The translations under genes were made by a program, and so were the position numbers. The notes under the pieces were generated by a model, which worked only from the letters and a program-made list of their open reading frames with translations, did no database searches and was not told the origin of the DNA. From Candidatus Poribacteria bacterium (GTDB taxonomy: Bacteria; Poribacteria; WGA-4E; PCPOR2b): 64,000 bases of DNA. The stretch lies in contig JAJEAL010000088.1 in the NCBI GenBank assembly GCA_022822785.1, positions 47,231 through 111,230 of the forward strand. Direction: 5' to 3'. Numbering within the stretch: the stretch's first letter is position 1; the number at the start of each line of letters is the position of its first letter. This document shows positions 43,807 through 52,032 of this stretch, piece by piece.

Positions 43807-45324
43807 TTAAGTCCCTTTCCTGAATATCCCGCGTATCGTTTGGATGAGTGTGCCTTCGGCAAGCCACTTTCCGGCAACGCGCCAAACAATGCTCGAAAAC
43901 GTTGGATAAACATGAATCATTCCTGCCATTTTCCGTAAGGGGATACCTGCGTTCATCGCCAAAACAAACTCATGGATAACCTCTCCCGCACTCGGTCCGA
44001 CTAGGTGGACCCCTAAGAGTTTACCCGTCCAACGGGTTGCAACGACCTTGATAAACCCTTTTGTTTCCCCTTCGGCGACTGCGCGATCGACATCGTGTAG
44101 ATTCACTCTAAAAACATCGACCTTCCCGTATTTTTCGCGAGCCTCCGCTTCGGTGAGGCCGCACCGAGCGACCTCTGGATCGCAGAAAGTGGTCCAGGGA
44201 ACGACTGAATAATCAATCGCACTGGAACCGGGAAAGCAAATATTCCGAACAATCTGCGTTGCCTGGGCTGCCGCAACGTGTGTAAAAAGGTAATGTCCGA
44301 TGACATCACCGGCGGCGTAAATATTTTTGACGGTTGTTTGCAGCTTGTTGTTGACCTCAATCCCCCTGTTTCCGACCTTGACACCGATTTTCTCAAGTTC
44401 CAACCCTTCGATGTTCGGTTTCCGTCCCGCTGCAATCAGGATTCGGTCAACGATGATTTCACGTTTTTCCTCCGAATCCGCTGCCTTGAATTGGACGCGA
44501 TACGCTTCCGATGCCTCGGTATTTTGGGGTCCCCAAACCGCTATGTCGGGATTGAGTTCTGTTTCTTCGCTAAATGGATTTTCGATCCGGTCGATCTGAA
44601 CGGGATTGGTATTCAAGAGGATTTCAATCCCATCTTCTTGAAGATAACTCAACATTTTCTCAGAGACTTCGGTATCCTCTTTCGTTAAAATTCGATTACT
44701 GCGTTGCACGATAGTCACTTTCGCGCCCAGACGGTGGAATGCCTGCCCCAACTCAACGCCGATGGGCCCCGCACCTATCACCATCAGTCTTTCAGGCAGT
44801 CGCTCTAATTCCCAGACATTTTCGCTGTCCAGATAATCGATTGAATCTAATCCGGGGATATGGGGAGCGGTCGGGCGCGAGCCGGTTGTGATGACAAACT
44901 TTTTGCTCTTGAGTGTGACGGTTTGGTCGTTCTCTGTATCTTGAACCACAAAGGTGCTCGACGACTCAAATTGCCCTTTCCCAAAGATGACATTTACACC
45001 CATTTCACGGAATCGTTCAGGGTTATCGTGCTCCTCCTCAATGGTCTGTTGGGTACTGTGAACATACGCCCTGACGCGCTCAAAGTCCACTTGAGTATCT
45101 TTCACCAGAACTCCATATTTTTCAGCTGCTTTGACGTAGTGAGCAATTTTCGCTGATTTGAGGATGGCTTTCGAGGGCACACACCCTGTCCAGAGGCAGT
45201 CTCCACCCAATCGATGCTTCTCGACGAGGGCGGTTTTCGCCCCTAGCTTCGCACCTGCCACCGCCAGCACGAGCCCGGCACTTCCGCCGCCGATGATGGT
45301 TAGATCATATTCGTTCTCATTCAT
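43807..45324 (-). CDS. FAD-dependent pyridine nucleotide-disulfide oxidoreductase (mercuric-reductase-like)
   Basis: Flavoprotein disulfide reductase: FAD-binding IIGGGSAGLVLAVAGAKLGA, redox-active disulfide GGDCLWTGCVPSKAILKSAK (CxxxxC), NAD-binding MVIGAGPIGVELGQAFHRLG, second FAD site NIYAAGDVIGHYLF and a dimerisation domain with the HVYPTFSSIVWR motif. The C-terminal end lacks the CC pair used by true mercuric reductases, so the MerA label often given to such proteins would be a misnomer. It starts 18 bases after the rhodanese-like gene at 45343, so both probably act together in thiol, selenol or sulfur redox chemistry. 505 residues. Confidence 0.88.
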   Translation of the reverse strand: MNENEYDLTIIGGGSAGLVLAVAGAKLGAKTALVEKHRLGGDCLWTGCVPSKAILKSAKIAHYVKAAEKYGVLVKDTQVDFERVRAYVHSTQQTIEEEHDNPERFREMGVNVIFGKGQFESSSTFVVQDTENDQTVTLKSKKFVITTGSRPTAPHIPGLDSIDYLDSENVWELERLPERLMVIGAGPIGVELGQAFHRLGAKVTIVQRSNRILTKEDTEVSEKMLSYLQEDGIEILLNTNPVQIDRIENPFSEETELNPDIAVWGPQNTEASEAYRVQFKAADSEEKREIIVDRILIAAGRKPNIEGLELEKIGVKVGNRGIEVNNKLQTTVKNIYAAGDVIGHYLFTHVAAAQATQIVRNICFPGSSAIDYSVVPWTTFCDPEVARCGLTEAEAREKYGKVDVFRVNLHDVDRAVAEGETKGFIKVVATRWTGKLLGVHLVGPSAGEVIHEFVLAMNAGIPLRKMAGMIHVYPTFSSIVWRVAGKWLAEGTLIQTIRGIFRKGT

Positions 45325-45342
45325 TTATGTTACGCCTTACCT

Positions 45343-45819
45343 TCAGTTCTTTGATTTAATCTGTCCCCATAGGGTGAAATGTTTTCCCTTCGGTTCAACT
45401 CGCACCGTCATTTCAATCGCATAGCCTGCTTCTCGCCATGCGGGAAAACCCCCTTCGAGCACTTTCACTCGCTCCGGAGGGACTCCAAACTCCTCAATTA
45501 ACATTCGTGCCGCACTGACACTTGTGGCTTCCGCCGGTCAGCTTCAGTATAAAACAATTAGCCCATCTGCAGGCAGTGTTTGATGTCGTGCTTCAATCTC
45601 AGCCGGAAATGGCATTGAGATAGCACCGGGGATATGTCCGAAGTCGTAATCAAGCTGGTTGCGAACGTCAATCAGAATTACATTCTCTTTGGCATCTAAT
45701 AGACGTTTGAGTTCTGCCAAAGCAATCCGCTCTAGTTCAACGGCAAATGCCTGAACGAGCAGTTGCGAATGAAAGAACAGCGTAATTGCTAAAGCAGTAG
45801 CTACATTTAATGGTTTCAT
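45343..45819 (-). CDS. Rhodanese-domain protein with two in-frame UGA codons at the active site, candidate selenoprotein
   Basis: ATG 45819 follows AAGGAGACAAACTG and gives a signal-like N-terminus (NVATALAITLFFHSQLLVQA). The rhodanese fold reads VILIDVRNQLDYDFGHIPGA, ISMPFPAEI and ADGLIVLY. There the frame meets TGA (45544-45546), Ser, TGA (45538-45540), and then continues cleanly: PAEATSVSAARMLIEEFGVP, then VKVLEGGFPAWREAGYAIE, to a final TGA at 45343-45345 (158 residues). Homologues I recall have Cys-x-Cys-Pro at exactly this spot (VLYCxCP), the first Cys being the catalytic one. Two nonsense mutations falling only on the two Cys positions, with perfect coding downstream, favour selenocysteine (U-S-U). 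Candidate SECIS hairpins lie just downstream of the UGAs. The alternative is a pseudogene. Confidence 0.75.
45515..45541 (-). promoter_or_regulatory. Candidate bacterial SECIS hairpin
   Basis: In the mRNA, CUGAC (45541-45537) can pair with GUCAG (45519-45515), and inside it GGC (45535-45533) pairs with GCC (45528-45526) closing a GGAA loop. An alternative fold pairs GCCAC with GU..GGC. Bacterial SECIS elements are such hairpins immediately 3' of the UGA, with a G at the start of the loop. The loop is closer to the first UGA than in E. coli fdhF, so this is tentative. Confidence 0.35.
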
Positions 45820-45900
45820 CAGTTTGTCTCCTTGGTTGCGAGTCGTTTTCTTGCTATGGACGAGCATGTAGTCGGGAAAAACTGTTTGGATACATATCCC

Positions 45901-46806
45901 TCACTGCCCCTCGCGCCACGGTGGTATCGTCCATGTATTTAACCAATTCCATTTCCACAACACTTTCTTCGCCGGCATCTCCAACTCATATTGGACACCA
46001 GCAGTAAAGGGCAGCACTTGGGTTCTGTTGCCTACAGTTTCACGAATCCATTCGATGAAAGCCAAGACATCGGTCACGTTGGGGGGCCAGGTGCCGTGAG
46101 GGATCGGATCAGAAACGCTATCGGTTCTGTAATGTGTTGGGATCAGAAAACGTGGCTGCACCAGATCCACAAACTCCACAAGGTTCGTCGTATCTTTCCC
46201 ACCCCACTCGGTCAACCCCAGTTTCATGTGGATGAGAAAATCCACTCGTCCCTGTATGTTCTTTAGCGCAGGATATGGGGTATGTAGATCGCCGGTGTGG
46301 AGGACGGAGATATGCTTCTCCTTGTGAGTGACTAGATACCCGCAAGTTGGGATATGCGGCTCTGCATTCTCACCGCTTTCGATGGTTTCTACCTGAATTG
46401 CCCCGAGATCCGCCTCAAATGGGCCGGGAAAACGCCGCTCATCTCCTTGGCTATCGTTGAGATGCTTGGGGTAAAGAGCTTGAACCTTTTCCTCTGGCAG
46501 ATGTTTGGTGATTGGCAGATCTCGCTCAAAGGCGGCATCCCCATACATTTTATCAATCGGTTGTGCGGGGCTGATGCAGCCGGGGTTGACAAAGAGCTTC
46601 TTAAAACGATTGCCGCGACAGAGCTTCTGTAAGGTTGGGGGATGACAGTGATCGAAGTGTTCGTGAGAGATAAAGATGTAGTCGTAAATTGGCTCGGCCC
46701 CCTCTAGGTTCTCGTTGAACAGATAGGGGTCAAACGCAATATTGACATCCCTTAAGATGACTTCAAAAGCACCACAACCCCACCATCTTAAAAATGCGTT
46801 TTCCAT
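45901..46806 (-). CDS. Metallo-beta-lactamase-fold hydrolase (UlaG-like)
   Basis: The motif IFISHEHFDHCHPPTL (HxHxDH type, HEHFDH) and later LHTGDLHTPYPA and FLIPTHYRTD give the metal-binding ligands of the MBL superfamily. The short N-terminal lead (LRWWGCGAFEVILRDVNIAF) with an immediate first strand resembles UlaG-like lactonases/phosphodiesterases. 301 residues, no signal peptide, so cytosolic. The substrate is unknown. It is the last gene of a - strand group with the GH88/105 and PhyH genes, 29 bases after its neighbour. Confidence 0.85.
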   Translation of the reverse strand: MENAFLRWWGCGAFEVILRDVNIAFDPYLFNENLEGAEPIYDYIFISHEHFDHCHPPTLQKLCRGNRFKKLFVNPGCISPAQPIDKMYGDAAFERDLPITKHLPEEKVQALYPKHLNDSQGDERRFPGPFEADLGAIQVETIESGENAEPHIPTCGYLVTHKEKHISVLHTGDLHTPYPALKNIQGRVDFLIHMKLGLTEWGGKDTTNLVEFVDLVQPRFLIPTHYRTDSVSDPIPHGTWPPNVTDVLAFIEWIRETVGNRTQVLPFTAGVQYELEMPAKKVLWKWNWLNTWTIPPWREGQ

Positions 46807-46835
46807 GCTATGCTCCTGTTACGTATGAGAAATCG

Positions 46836-48521
46836 TTAATCAAACTCCATCATCTCCACAGCGAACCACAGTGCCAAGCTCCCTGTCCGGTCATCGTAGC
46901 CACTCAACGCCTCTCGGACGATGTAATCCTGTTCCGTTTCTAGCGCACCTGTCCCGGTGCATCCATCAACCACATCGCCCGTTTCGGTGATTCTGGCTTT
47001 TGCCCCGTTCCATAGAGCCGCTAGGGTTGGGTGGTAGGATTGGTCCAACAGTCCCAATTTAATCCCTCTGGCAATCCCGTAACCGATCATACAGGTGCTC
47101 GTAAGTTCTTGGTAGCTACCCGGCAGCGTAATGACTTGGTGGTAGCAACCCGATGGGTTCTGGTATTTCAGCAACCCGTTCAACAATTTCTGATACATCA
47201 AGAGTATATCGGCGTATAGGGGATGGGATTGTGGCAGATAGGTCAATGTCTCTGCAAGGCCCAGAACAGCGAATCCGTTTCCCCTACCCCAGTAAAAAGG
47301 GGTTTCGCGATCATGCCAAAACAGTCCTGAGATCTGTTGTGTGCCCATTTCGACGAGGAAATTGGTCAAGATGTCTACGTATTGCCGCTCTTGGGTCAAC
47401 GCATAACTCCGTCCCATCATTGACCCAAGCATAAACATATCCTCCGTCCTCCACTTTGGATCTGCGGGAGCGGGAGGATTTGATCCGCTCGAATCAAACC
47501 GATTTGTCAGATCTAAGAGATAATTTTTGTATCTTGGGTCGTTGGTCACTCGAAGCAGATCGTCTGCCCATACTGCTCCAGCAAGCGAAGCGGAACCGGG
47601 AGCATCGCCAAAACTGGTAGAAGGCTCGTCAACGTAAGGATCGACAAGCCGAAAAATATCATCAGGCACCTCTTGATTCATATGTTCCGCCAATCGAATC
47701 CTGCCGCTCACACCGACCCCTTGGATGTAGTTGATCGGGGAATCTAGCTTATACCCGAATTGCGACGCTAACGCTTCGCTCACCATTTGCGCGGTTCGGT
47801 CCTGCCGCCTGCGGATTGCAGCTGCGGCAAGACGCGATGAAGATTGATCTATGCCTTTCGACTCTACCACTTTGTGCAGTAACTGAACTGTTTCTGATGC
47901 AACTCGCTCGTTTGTGCCCGTTATCCTGACGCCGGGTATCGATCCCAGGTTGGATTCATGCTTCCGCCCCAATGCTCCAATTAAGCTATTGTCGGAGATA
48001 GGACTCGATGTATCCATATCAGTGATAAAAGCGGGAGCAGCCTCGTTGGGTTCAATCCGGAGTGACTCTCCAAGGGAGAGCTCAATCGCTAGATCAGGGG
48101 CTTGATAGGATATCCACCGCCAGATGTATCTGCTCTCCGGTATTTCTGGATCGAAGAAGTAATTTCCAGCGGGTGGCAATCCGGGCGTCAACTTGGTTTG
48201 ATCCTCAGAATCTTGCAGATTACCTATATATGGGTCATAGTTCAAACAGGGGATATAACTGATTGATAGTACGTTGAGACTGCCAGAATGGTCAGTAATT
48301 GCTTCAATTACGTCGAGGCTTAATTGAACGTCACCCTCGGTCCCGTTAATCCCTCCGACGATCAGTATTCGGGTGCAATCCCCAGCGAATTGGTAAGCGT
48401 GCTTATGAAGCAGGGCGGGGATTTGGTATCCACCTTTGGTTATCCCGCAATAGCTGATATCCCAAGCGTCCAACCGTTGGGTTACTAGGTTGTATAGTGT
48501 GGGCTCCAACGACTTATTCAT
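46836..48521 (-). CDS. Fusion: degenerate M14-like domain and GH88/GH105-type hydrolase
   Basis: Residues ~1-240 contain ILIVGGINGTEGDVQLSLDV, LSISYIPCLNYDPYIGN and PDLAIELSLGESLRIEPNEA. This looks like the zinc-carboxypeptidase/AstE (M14) fold, but the usual HGxE is NGTE, so the first zinc ligand is missing. Residues ~250-561 form an alpha/alpha six-barrel like unsaturated glucuronyl/rhamnogalacturonyl hydrolases: KWRTEDMFMLGSMMGRSYAL, YWGRGNGFAVLGLAETLTYL, YQNPSGCYHQVITLPGSY and TSTCMIGYGIARGIKLGLLD. The Trp-Arg-Thr-Glu-Asp and WGRGNG motifs are typical of GH105. No signal peptide. It overlaps the preceding PhyH gene by four bases. Confidence 0.75.
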   Translation of the reverse strand: MNKSLEPTLYNLVTQRLDAWDISYCGITKGGYQIPALLHKHAYQFAGDCTRILIVGGINGTEGDVQLSLDVIEAITDHSGSLNVLSISYIPCLNYDPYIGNLQDSEDQTKLTPGLPPAGNYFFDPEIPESRYIWRWISYQAPDLAIELSLGESLRIEPNEAAPAFITDMDTSSPISDNSLIGALGRKHESNLGSIPGVRITGTNERVASETVQLLHKVVESKGIDQSSSRLAAAAIRRRQDRTAQMVSEALASQFGYKLDSPINYIQGVGVSGRIRLAEHMNQEVPDDIFRLVDPYVDEPSTSFGDAPGSASLAGAVWADDLLRVTNDPRYKNYLLDLTNRFDSSGSNPPAPADPKWRTEDMFMLGSMMGRSYALTQERQYVDILTNFLVEMGTQQISGLFWHDRETPFYWGRGNGFAVLGLAETLTYLPQSHPLYADILLMYQKLLNGLLKYQNPSGCYHQVITLPGSYQELTSTCMIGYGIARGIKLGLLDQSYHPTLAALWNGAKARITETGDVVDGCTGTGALETEQDYIVREALSGYDDRTGSLALWFAVEMMEFD

Positions 48522-49321
48522 ACGACGTGCTCACTTTCAAACCCGTCAAACAGCGATGGGAAGAAACGATGCGGATCTCCGGGGTCACCGAAGAGAATCT
48601 TCTGACGGGGTGTCAGTTCCACATTTGCTGGTGGTTCTACGCGCCGGGAGGTCCACACCATATGTGATACGCAATATTTGTACAACAGTGAGCGTCTTTC
48701 GTGCTTGCCGCGCCACGCTGCCGTTCCATGCGTCAGCGCCTCGGTGAATAGGATTACCGAGCCGGCTGGGGCGTTGGGGATAATCACGCACGGTGCATCT
48801 TCGGGAGCCTGATCTATCTGTGGTGGTAGCTTGTAATTGCTTTTGTGGCTGCCGGGGATACAGCAGAACCCACCGTAGTCGGGACCTGTATCGGACAGCA
48901 CCCATGTAACCACGACAAACCCGTTGGTGACTTGATTATCACGGAAAGGAAAGTATTCCCCCGGTTGCGAACCGGAGGTTGGGGAGGTGGCACCGTAGTC
49001 GGCGTGCAGCCGCCCTCTTGGCATCCCGGCGCGCATATACATCCCGTAAATCCGATCGAGACGGAAGCAGTCGCCCAACCTAAATCGAAGGATAGGCATA
49101 ATCGCTTGATGGGTCAGTAGATTACAGAACGGCTTGCCCCAATCGAGAAATCCTGATCCGTCTGGCGCACTGCCGAATCTTTGAACCTTTCCCGGTGTAG
49201 GAAGTTCTTGCTGGTCAATTAGCTGGTTGAGTGCTGCAAGTTCTTCTGGATTCAAGACATTTTCAATCACCAAGTAGCCTTGTACATCGAACAGATACTG
49301 CTGCAGTTCAAGATTGCTCAT
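48518..49321 (-). CDS. Phytanoyl-CoA dioxygenase (PhyH) family oxygenase
   Basis: Fe(II)/2-oxoglutarate-dependent dioxygenase of the PhyH group. FDVQGYLVIENVLNPEELAA is the usual N-terminal helix, LHADYGATSP carries the HxD metal motif (~105), and EALTHGTAAWRGKHERRSLL carries the distal His and the 2OG-binding Arg. 267 residues. The substrate is unknown; such enzymes hydroxylate many small molecules. It shares four bases with the following GH105-like gene and is grouped with cyclase and isomerase genes on the same strand, suggesting a degradation or modification pathway. Confidence 0.88.
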   Translation of the reverse strand: MSNLELQQYLFDVQGYLVIENVLNPEELAALNQLIDQQELPTPGKVQRFGSAPDGSGFLDWGKPFCNLLTHQAIMPILRFRLGDCFRLDRIYGMYMRAGMPRGRLHADYGATSPTSGSQPGEYFPFRDNQVTNGFVVVTWVLSDTGPDYGGFCCIPGSHKSNYKLPPQIDQAPEDAPCVIIPNAPAGSVILFTEALTHGTAAWRGKHERRSLLYKYCVSHMVWTSRRVEPPANVELTPRQKILFGDPGDPHRFFPSLFDGFESEHVV

Positions 49322-49360
49322 GATATCCTCCTCCTGTTGTATCTCAGTTGCGGTGCTCTT

Positions 49361-50032
49361 TTACCCTTCAGGTTGAACAGCAATCACACGGGCGGGCGCA
49401 CCGTCCGATTCCAGAATCTTCAATGGGAGCGCGTAGAGTTGGGTGTATGGAGTTGTCAATTGGCGGAGGTTACACAGGTATTCAATCATGATGACACCGT
49501 TGCGAAGCAACACATCATGTGTTACAAATTCAGAGATTGGTGCGACCGCTTTATCAAGCAGCTTTCGGATGGGATAATCCTGTGGAAAATCGTAACCAAT
49601 CGCTTTAATCTGACGTGATAAGAGCCACTCACACGCCGGTCGGGTCATGTAAGGCGCAGTCGTCCAGAATTCCGGTGTCTTTGGCGGGGTAACCTCGTCC
49701 CAACAGGTCTTCAGCAGGACGATGTCGCCCGGATTGATGTGCTCACCGGCGTCACGGACTTGGGCATCAGTAATCGCTGAGTTGGGTTGGAGGTCGGTAA
49801 GATCGACAACTGCCGCTCTGCCTACAACCTTATTGAGCGAAATGTCGCTCGTTGTCCCACCGTCGGGGCTGATATGCCTTGGCGCGTCAATATGGGTAAA
49901 TCCATGAACCGCCCACCCCACCCAAGTCACTTGGAAAGCGCTACCCGTGTTAAAGTCCTCTTTGAGCTGCCGCTCTACGGGCCACCGAAAGTGGTTCTCG
50001 ATCGGCATGGTCAGGTCAACAATTTGATTCAT
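49361..50032 (-). CDS. Cyclase/kynurenine-formamidase-like hydrolase
   Basis: Start set at ATG 50032 (MNQIVDLTMPIENHFRWPVE), because the frame upstream runs into the neighbouring gene. The metal motif HGFTHIDAPRHISPDG is the HxGTHxDxPxH signature of the cyclase (KynB-like) family with Phe for Gly. GDIVLLKTCWDE and KAIGYDFPQDYP follow as expected. About 223 residues, cytosolic. Members hydrolyse formamides or act on polyketide- or isatin-like rings; the substrate here is unknown. Starts 8 bases after the isomerase gene, so they are co-transcribed. Confidence 0.85.
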   Translation of the reverse strand: MNQIVDLTMPIENHFRWPVERQLKEDFNTGSAFQVTWVGWAVHGFTHIDAPRHISPDGGTTSDISLNKVVGRAAVVDLTDLQPNSAITDAQVRDAGEHINPGDIVLLKTCWDEVTPPKTPEFWTTAPYMTRPACEWLLSRQIKAIGYDFPQDYPIRKLLDKAVAPISEFVTHDVLLRNGVIMIEYLCNLRQLTTPYTQLYALPLKILESDGAPARVIAVQPEG

Positions 50033-50040
50033 TTGAGATT

Positions 50041-50841
50041 TCACAGAATTGATCGAAGATAGTTCAACGCTTTCCGCATCGATTCGACCCGATCGGACTC
50101 GCCTTCGTAGACCACTGACAGGCATCCGTTATACCCGATTCCGCGTAGGATATCAAGGATGCGCGGATAGTCAAGCCACTCCTCCACGCCGCTGTCTATC
50201 TGATAAAATTTTGTACGGGCGTACACGGCATAAGGGGCGGTCTTTGCGATGCTATCGTAGCAATCGTAGTTCGGGTGAGCCGAACCCTTGTGGCCACTTG
50301 CGCCGGGCGAACCGGCGTACTGGCCGGTATCGACGATGTGTGTGAAGTAGGGGTGATCCGTTTCACGAAGGGCACGAAGCAGATCATCGCCGGTGCGGGT
50401 GACATTGTTGTGATTGTGATTCTGCAAACCGACGAGGATACCTTTTTCGTAGCCGTACTCCGCAACTTCCTTGAATCCGGCAATCATCGGTGGCCAGAGT
50501 TCCTCTTCGTCTTCGTGCTCTTCTCGGAGATATGCGGCGAAGACGCGGACCAATGGACAACTCATGAAATCTGCGACATCAATCCACTTCTTGATTAACG
50601 CAACCTGCTCCGGATGTTCCTCAACTGGACATCCAAAATCGTTGCTGATTCCGATGTATCCGAGTGGCAATCCCTTCTGCATCAGATCTTTTTTGACCGT
50701 TCGCAGATAATCAATGTCGGTAGACTCAAACGCACTCGAATGCAACTCAATTACATCATATCCGAGGTCATAGACAATTTGTGCAAAGGCGGTGGCGGTT
50801 GTGTTCCTGACATTCAAAGACATGGCACCGATTTTCATCAT
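50041..50841 (-). CDS. TIM-barrel sugar phosphate isomerase/epimerase
   Basis: Start at ATG 50841 (a second ATG follows) seven bases after GGAGC; the frame extends 45 codons upstream into non-homologous sequence. The AP-endonuclease-2/xylose-isomerase-like barrel shows DVIELHSSAF, PLVRVFAAYLREEHEDEEEL, ILVGLQNHNHNNVTRTGDDL, THIVDTGQY and the closing RILDILRGIGYNGCLSVVYEGE. Metal ligands of the family (E, D, H, E) are plausible at those places. It is clearly related to the gene at 60601-61407 (shared WLDYxRIxxIL and YNGC/FNGC phrases). Substrate unknown. Confidence 0.87.
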   Translation of the reverse strand: MMKIGAMSLNVRNTTATAFAQIVYDLGYDVIELHSSAFESTDIDYLRTVKKDLMQKGLPLGYIGISNDFGCPVEEHPEQVALIKKWIDVADFMSCPLVRVFAAYLREEHEDEEELWPPMIAGFKEVAEYGYEKGILVGLQNHNHNNVTRTGDDLLRALRETDHPYFTHIVDTGQYAGSPGASGHKGSAHPNYDCYDSIAKTAPYAVYARTKFYQIDSGVEEWLDYPRILDILRGIGYNGCLSVVYEGESDRVESMRKALNYLRSIL

Positions 50842-51189
50842 GGCAATTGCTCCGTAGAATAATAAATCTTCGTGTTTAGGAGGGGAAAGGTTGACGGAAG
50901 GGAAGGGAGAGCCCCTCCAGATTTTCATAGGAAACTTCCGAAGTCTATCGGTTAAAAACAGTGTCGAGTTTAGCACAGAAGATTTGCGTCGTCAACCCCA
51001 AAAGCAGTTGATGAACTCTTCGTTTGACACTTGTATCACAAACACTTCACACTGGTTGAGGACTCTCCGCTTCGCTCGGAAATTCTATTGAGTTGCAGTG
51101 CCAAACATGGTAAGATACACTTCAGTTGACTTTCAGGGCTGCAGCGAGGCTGCTAAATTTTAATGGGATATAAGGGAGAGGAAATAGCC
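50842..51189. other. Divergent intergenic region
   Basis: No gene seen between the isomerase operon (- strand) and the double-cupin operon (+ strand). It contains the promoter described at 51088-51116. The stretch 50875-51060 is otherwise featureless to my reading. Confidence 0.5.
51088..51116 (+). promoter_or_regulatory. Candidate sigma70-type promoter of the cupin-SDR operon
   Basis: TTGAGT (51088-51093) and TAAGAT (51111-51116) are spaced by 17 bases, 74 bases before the cupin ATG. Both hexamers match consensus at four of six positions. Confidence 0.45.
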
Positions 51190-52011
51190 ATGCGTATTGC
51201 TCATGTAGGTCGGGATGAACTGAGTGTATCGGAAGATGTCCATGGTGGAGCGGGTCATATTCTGATTAAGGGACTCTGGAGCGAGGGAGATTTTCAGACG
51301 CCGTGGTTCTTTGTCCATTTTGCGATTCTACCGCCTGGGGGTGGAATCGGTCATCATCGCCACGACGAGTGCGAGGAGATGTTCACGATTCTGGACAACG
51401 CCGCACAATTTACGCACAACGGTAGAACGGCAGAGGTGGTTGGGGGGGCGACGGTGCCTTGCCGGAAGGGGGAGTCGCACGCAATCTACAATCATACGGA
51501 CAAAGAGACGCGGTTCATGAATTTTTGTGTGGCAAATCCGGATGGTGGATATGATTGCACAGACTTTGGGGAAACCCGCGTTGGTGTGCCGTTGGAGGAG
51601 GTAGATAGACTTCCCATTGGACGGCTTGATCGCAATCTGCTGACTTTTATCTCCAACTTCCACGGAGGCAAGGGTAGAGTAGGCGTGAGAGAGGTTTGGG
51701 GGCATCAGGATTTCCGAACGAATTGGGGGTTAGTTGGCCACTGTGTGGTTCCGCCCGGCGCATCGATCGGCTACCACCGCCACGATGTGATGGAGGAGAC
51801 ATATATCGTCATGGCGGGCGGTGGGAGGATGACGGTGGACGAGGAGACGGAGGAGGTGCAGGTAGGCGATGCCATACCCAACAGGTTAGGTGGGTCGCAC
51901 GGCATTTACAACCACACACAGGAAGATTTGGAGTTGCTTGTAATGGCTGTCTGTATGGAACGGGGACAATTCGATGCCTACGACTTAGGGGACGATTTGA
52001 CTACGTGCTAG
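51190..52011 (+). CDS. Double-cupin protein
   Basis: Start at ATG 51190 (AGGGAGAGG upstream). Two cupin barrels in tandem: the first with ILPPGGGIGHHRHDECEEMF (HxH...E) and KGESHAIYNHTD, the second with VVPPGASIGYHRHDVMEETY and LGGSHGIYNHTQ. Both keep the HxHx(n)E and distal His ligands, so two metal sites are likely. 273 residues, no signal peptide. Function unknown; bicupins include dioxygenases and isomerases. Followed 21 bases later by an SDR gene on the same strand, probably in one operon. Confidence 0.88.
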   Translation: MRIAHVGRDELSVSEDVHGGAGHILIKGLWSEGDFQTPWFFVHFAILPPGGGIGHHRHDECEEMFTILDNAAQFTHNGRTAEVVGGATVPCRKGESHAIYNHTDKETRFMNFCVANPDGGYDCTDFGETRVGVPLEEVDRLPIGRLDRNLLTFISNFHGGKGRVGVREVWGHQDFRTNWGLVGHCVVPPGASIGYHRHDVMEETYIVMAGGGRMTVDEETEEVQVGDAIPNRLGGSHGIYNHTQEDLELLVMAVCMERGQFDAYDLGDDLTTC

Positions 52012-52032
52012 TAGGTTTGAAAGGAGAGATTG

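Noticed and set aside
45538..45546. Reading the UGA pair as a reassigned genetic code (UGA = Trp or Gly)
   Set aside because: UGA ends ispH, rplI and other full-length genes in the window, and the two UGAs sit at Cys positions, not Trp or Gly.
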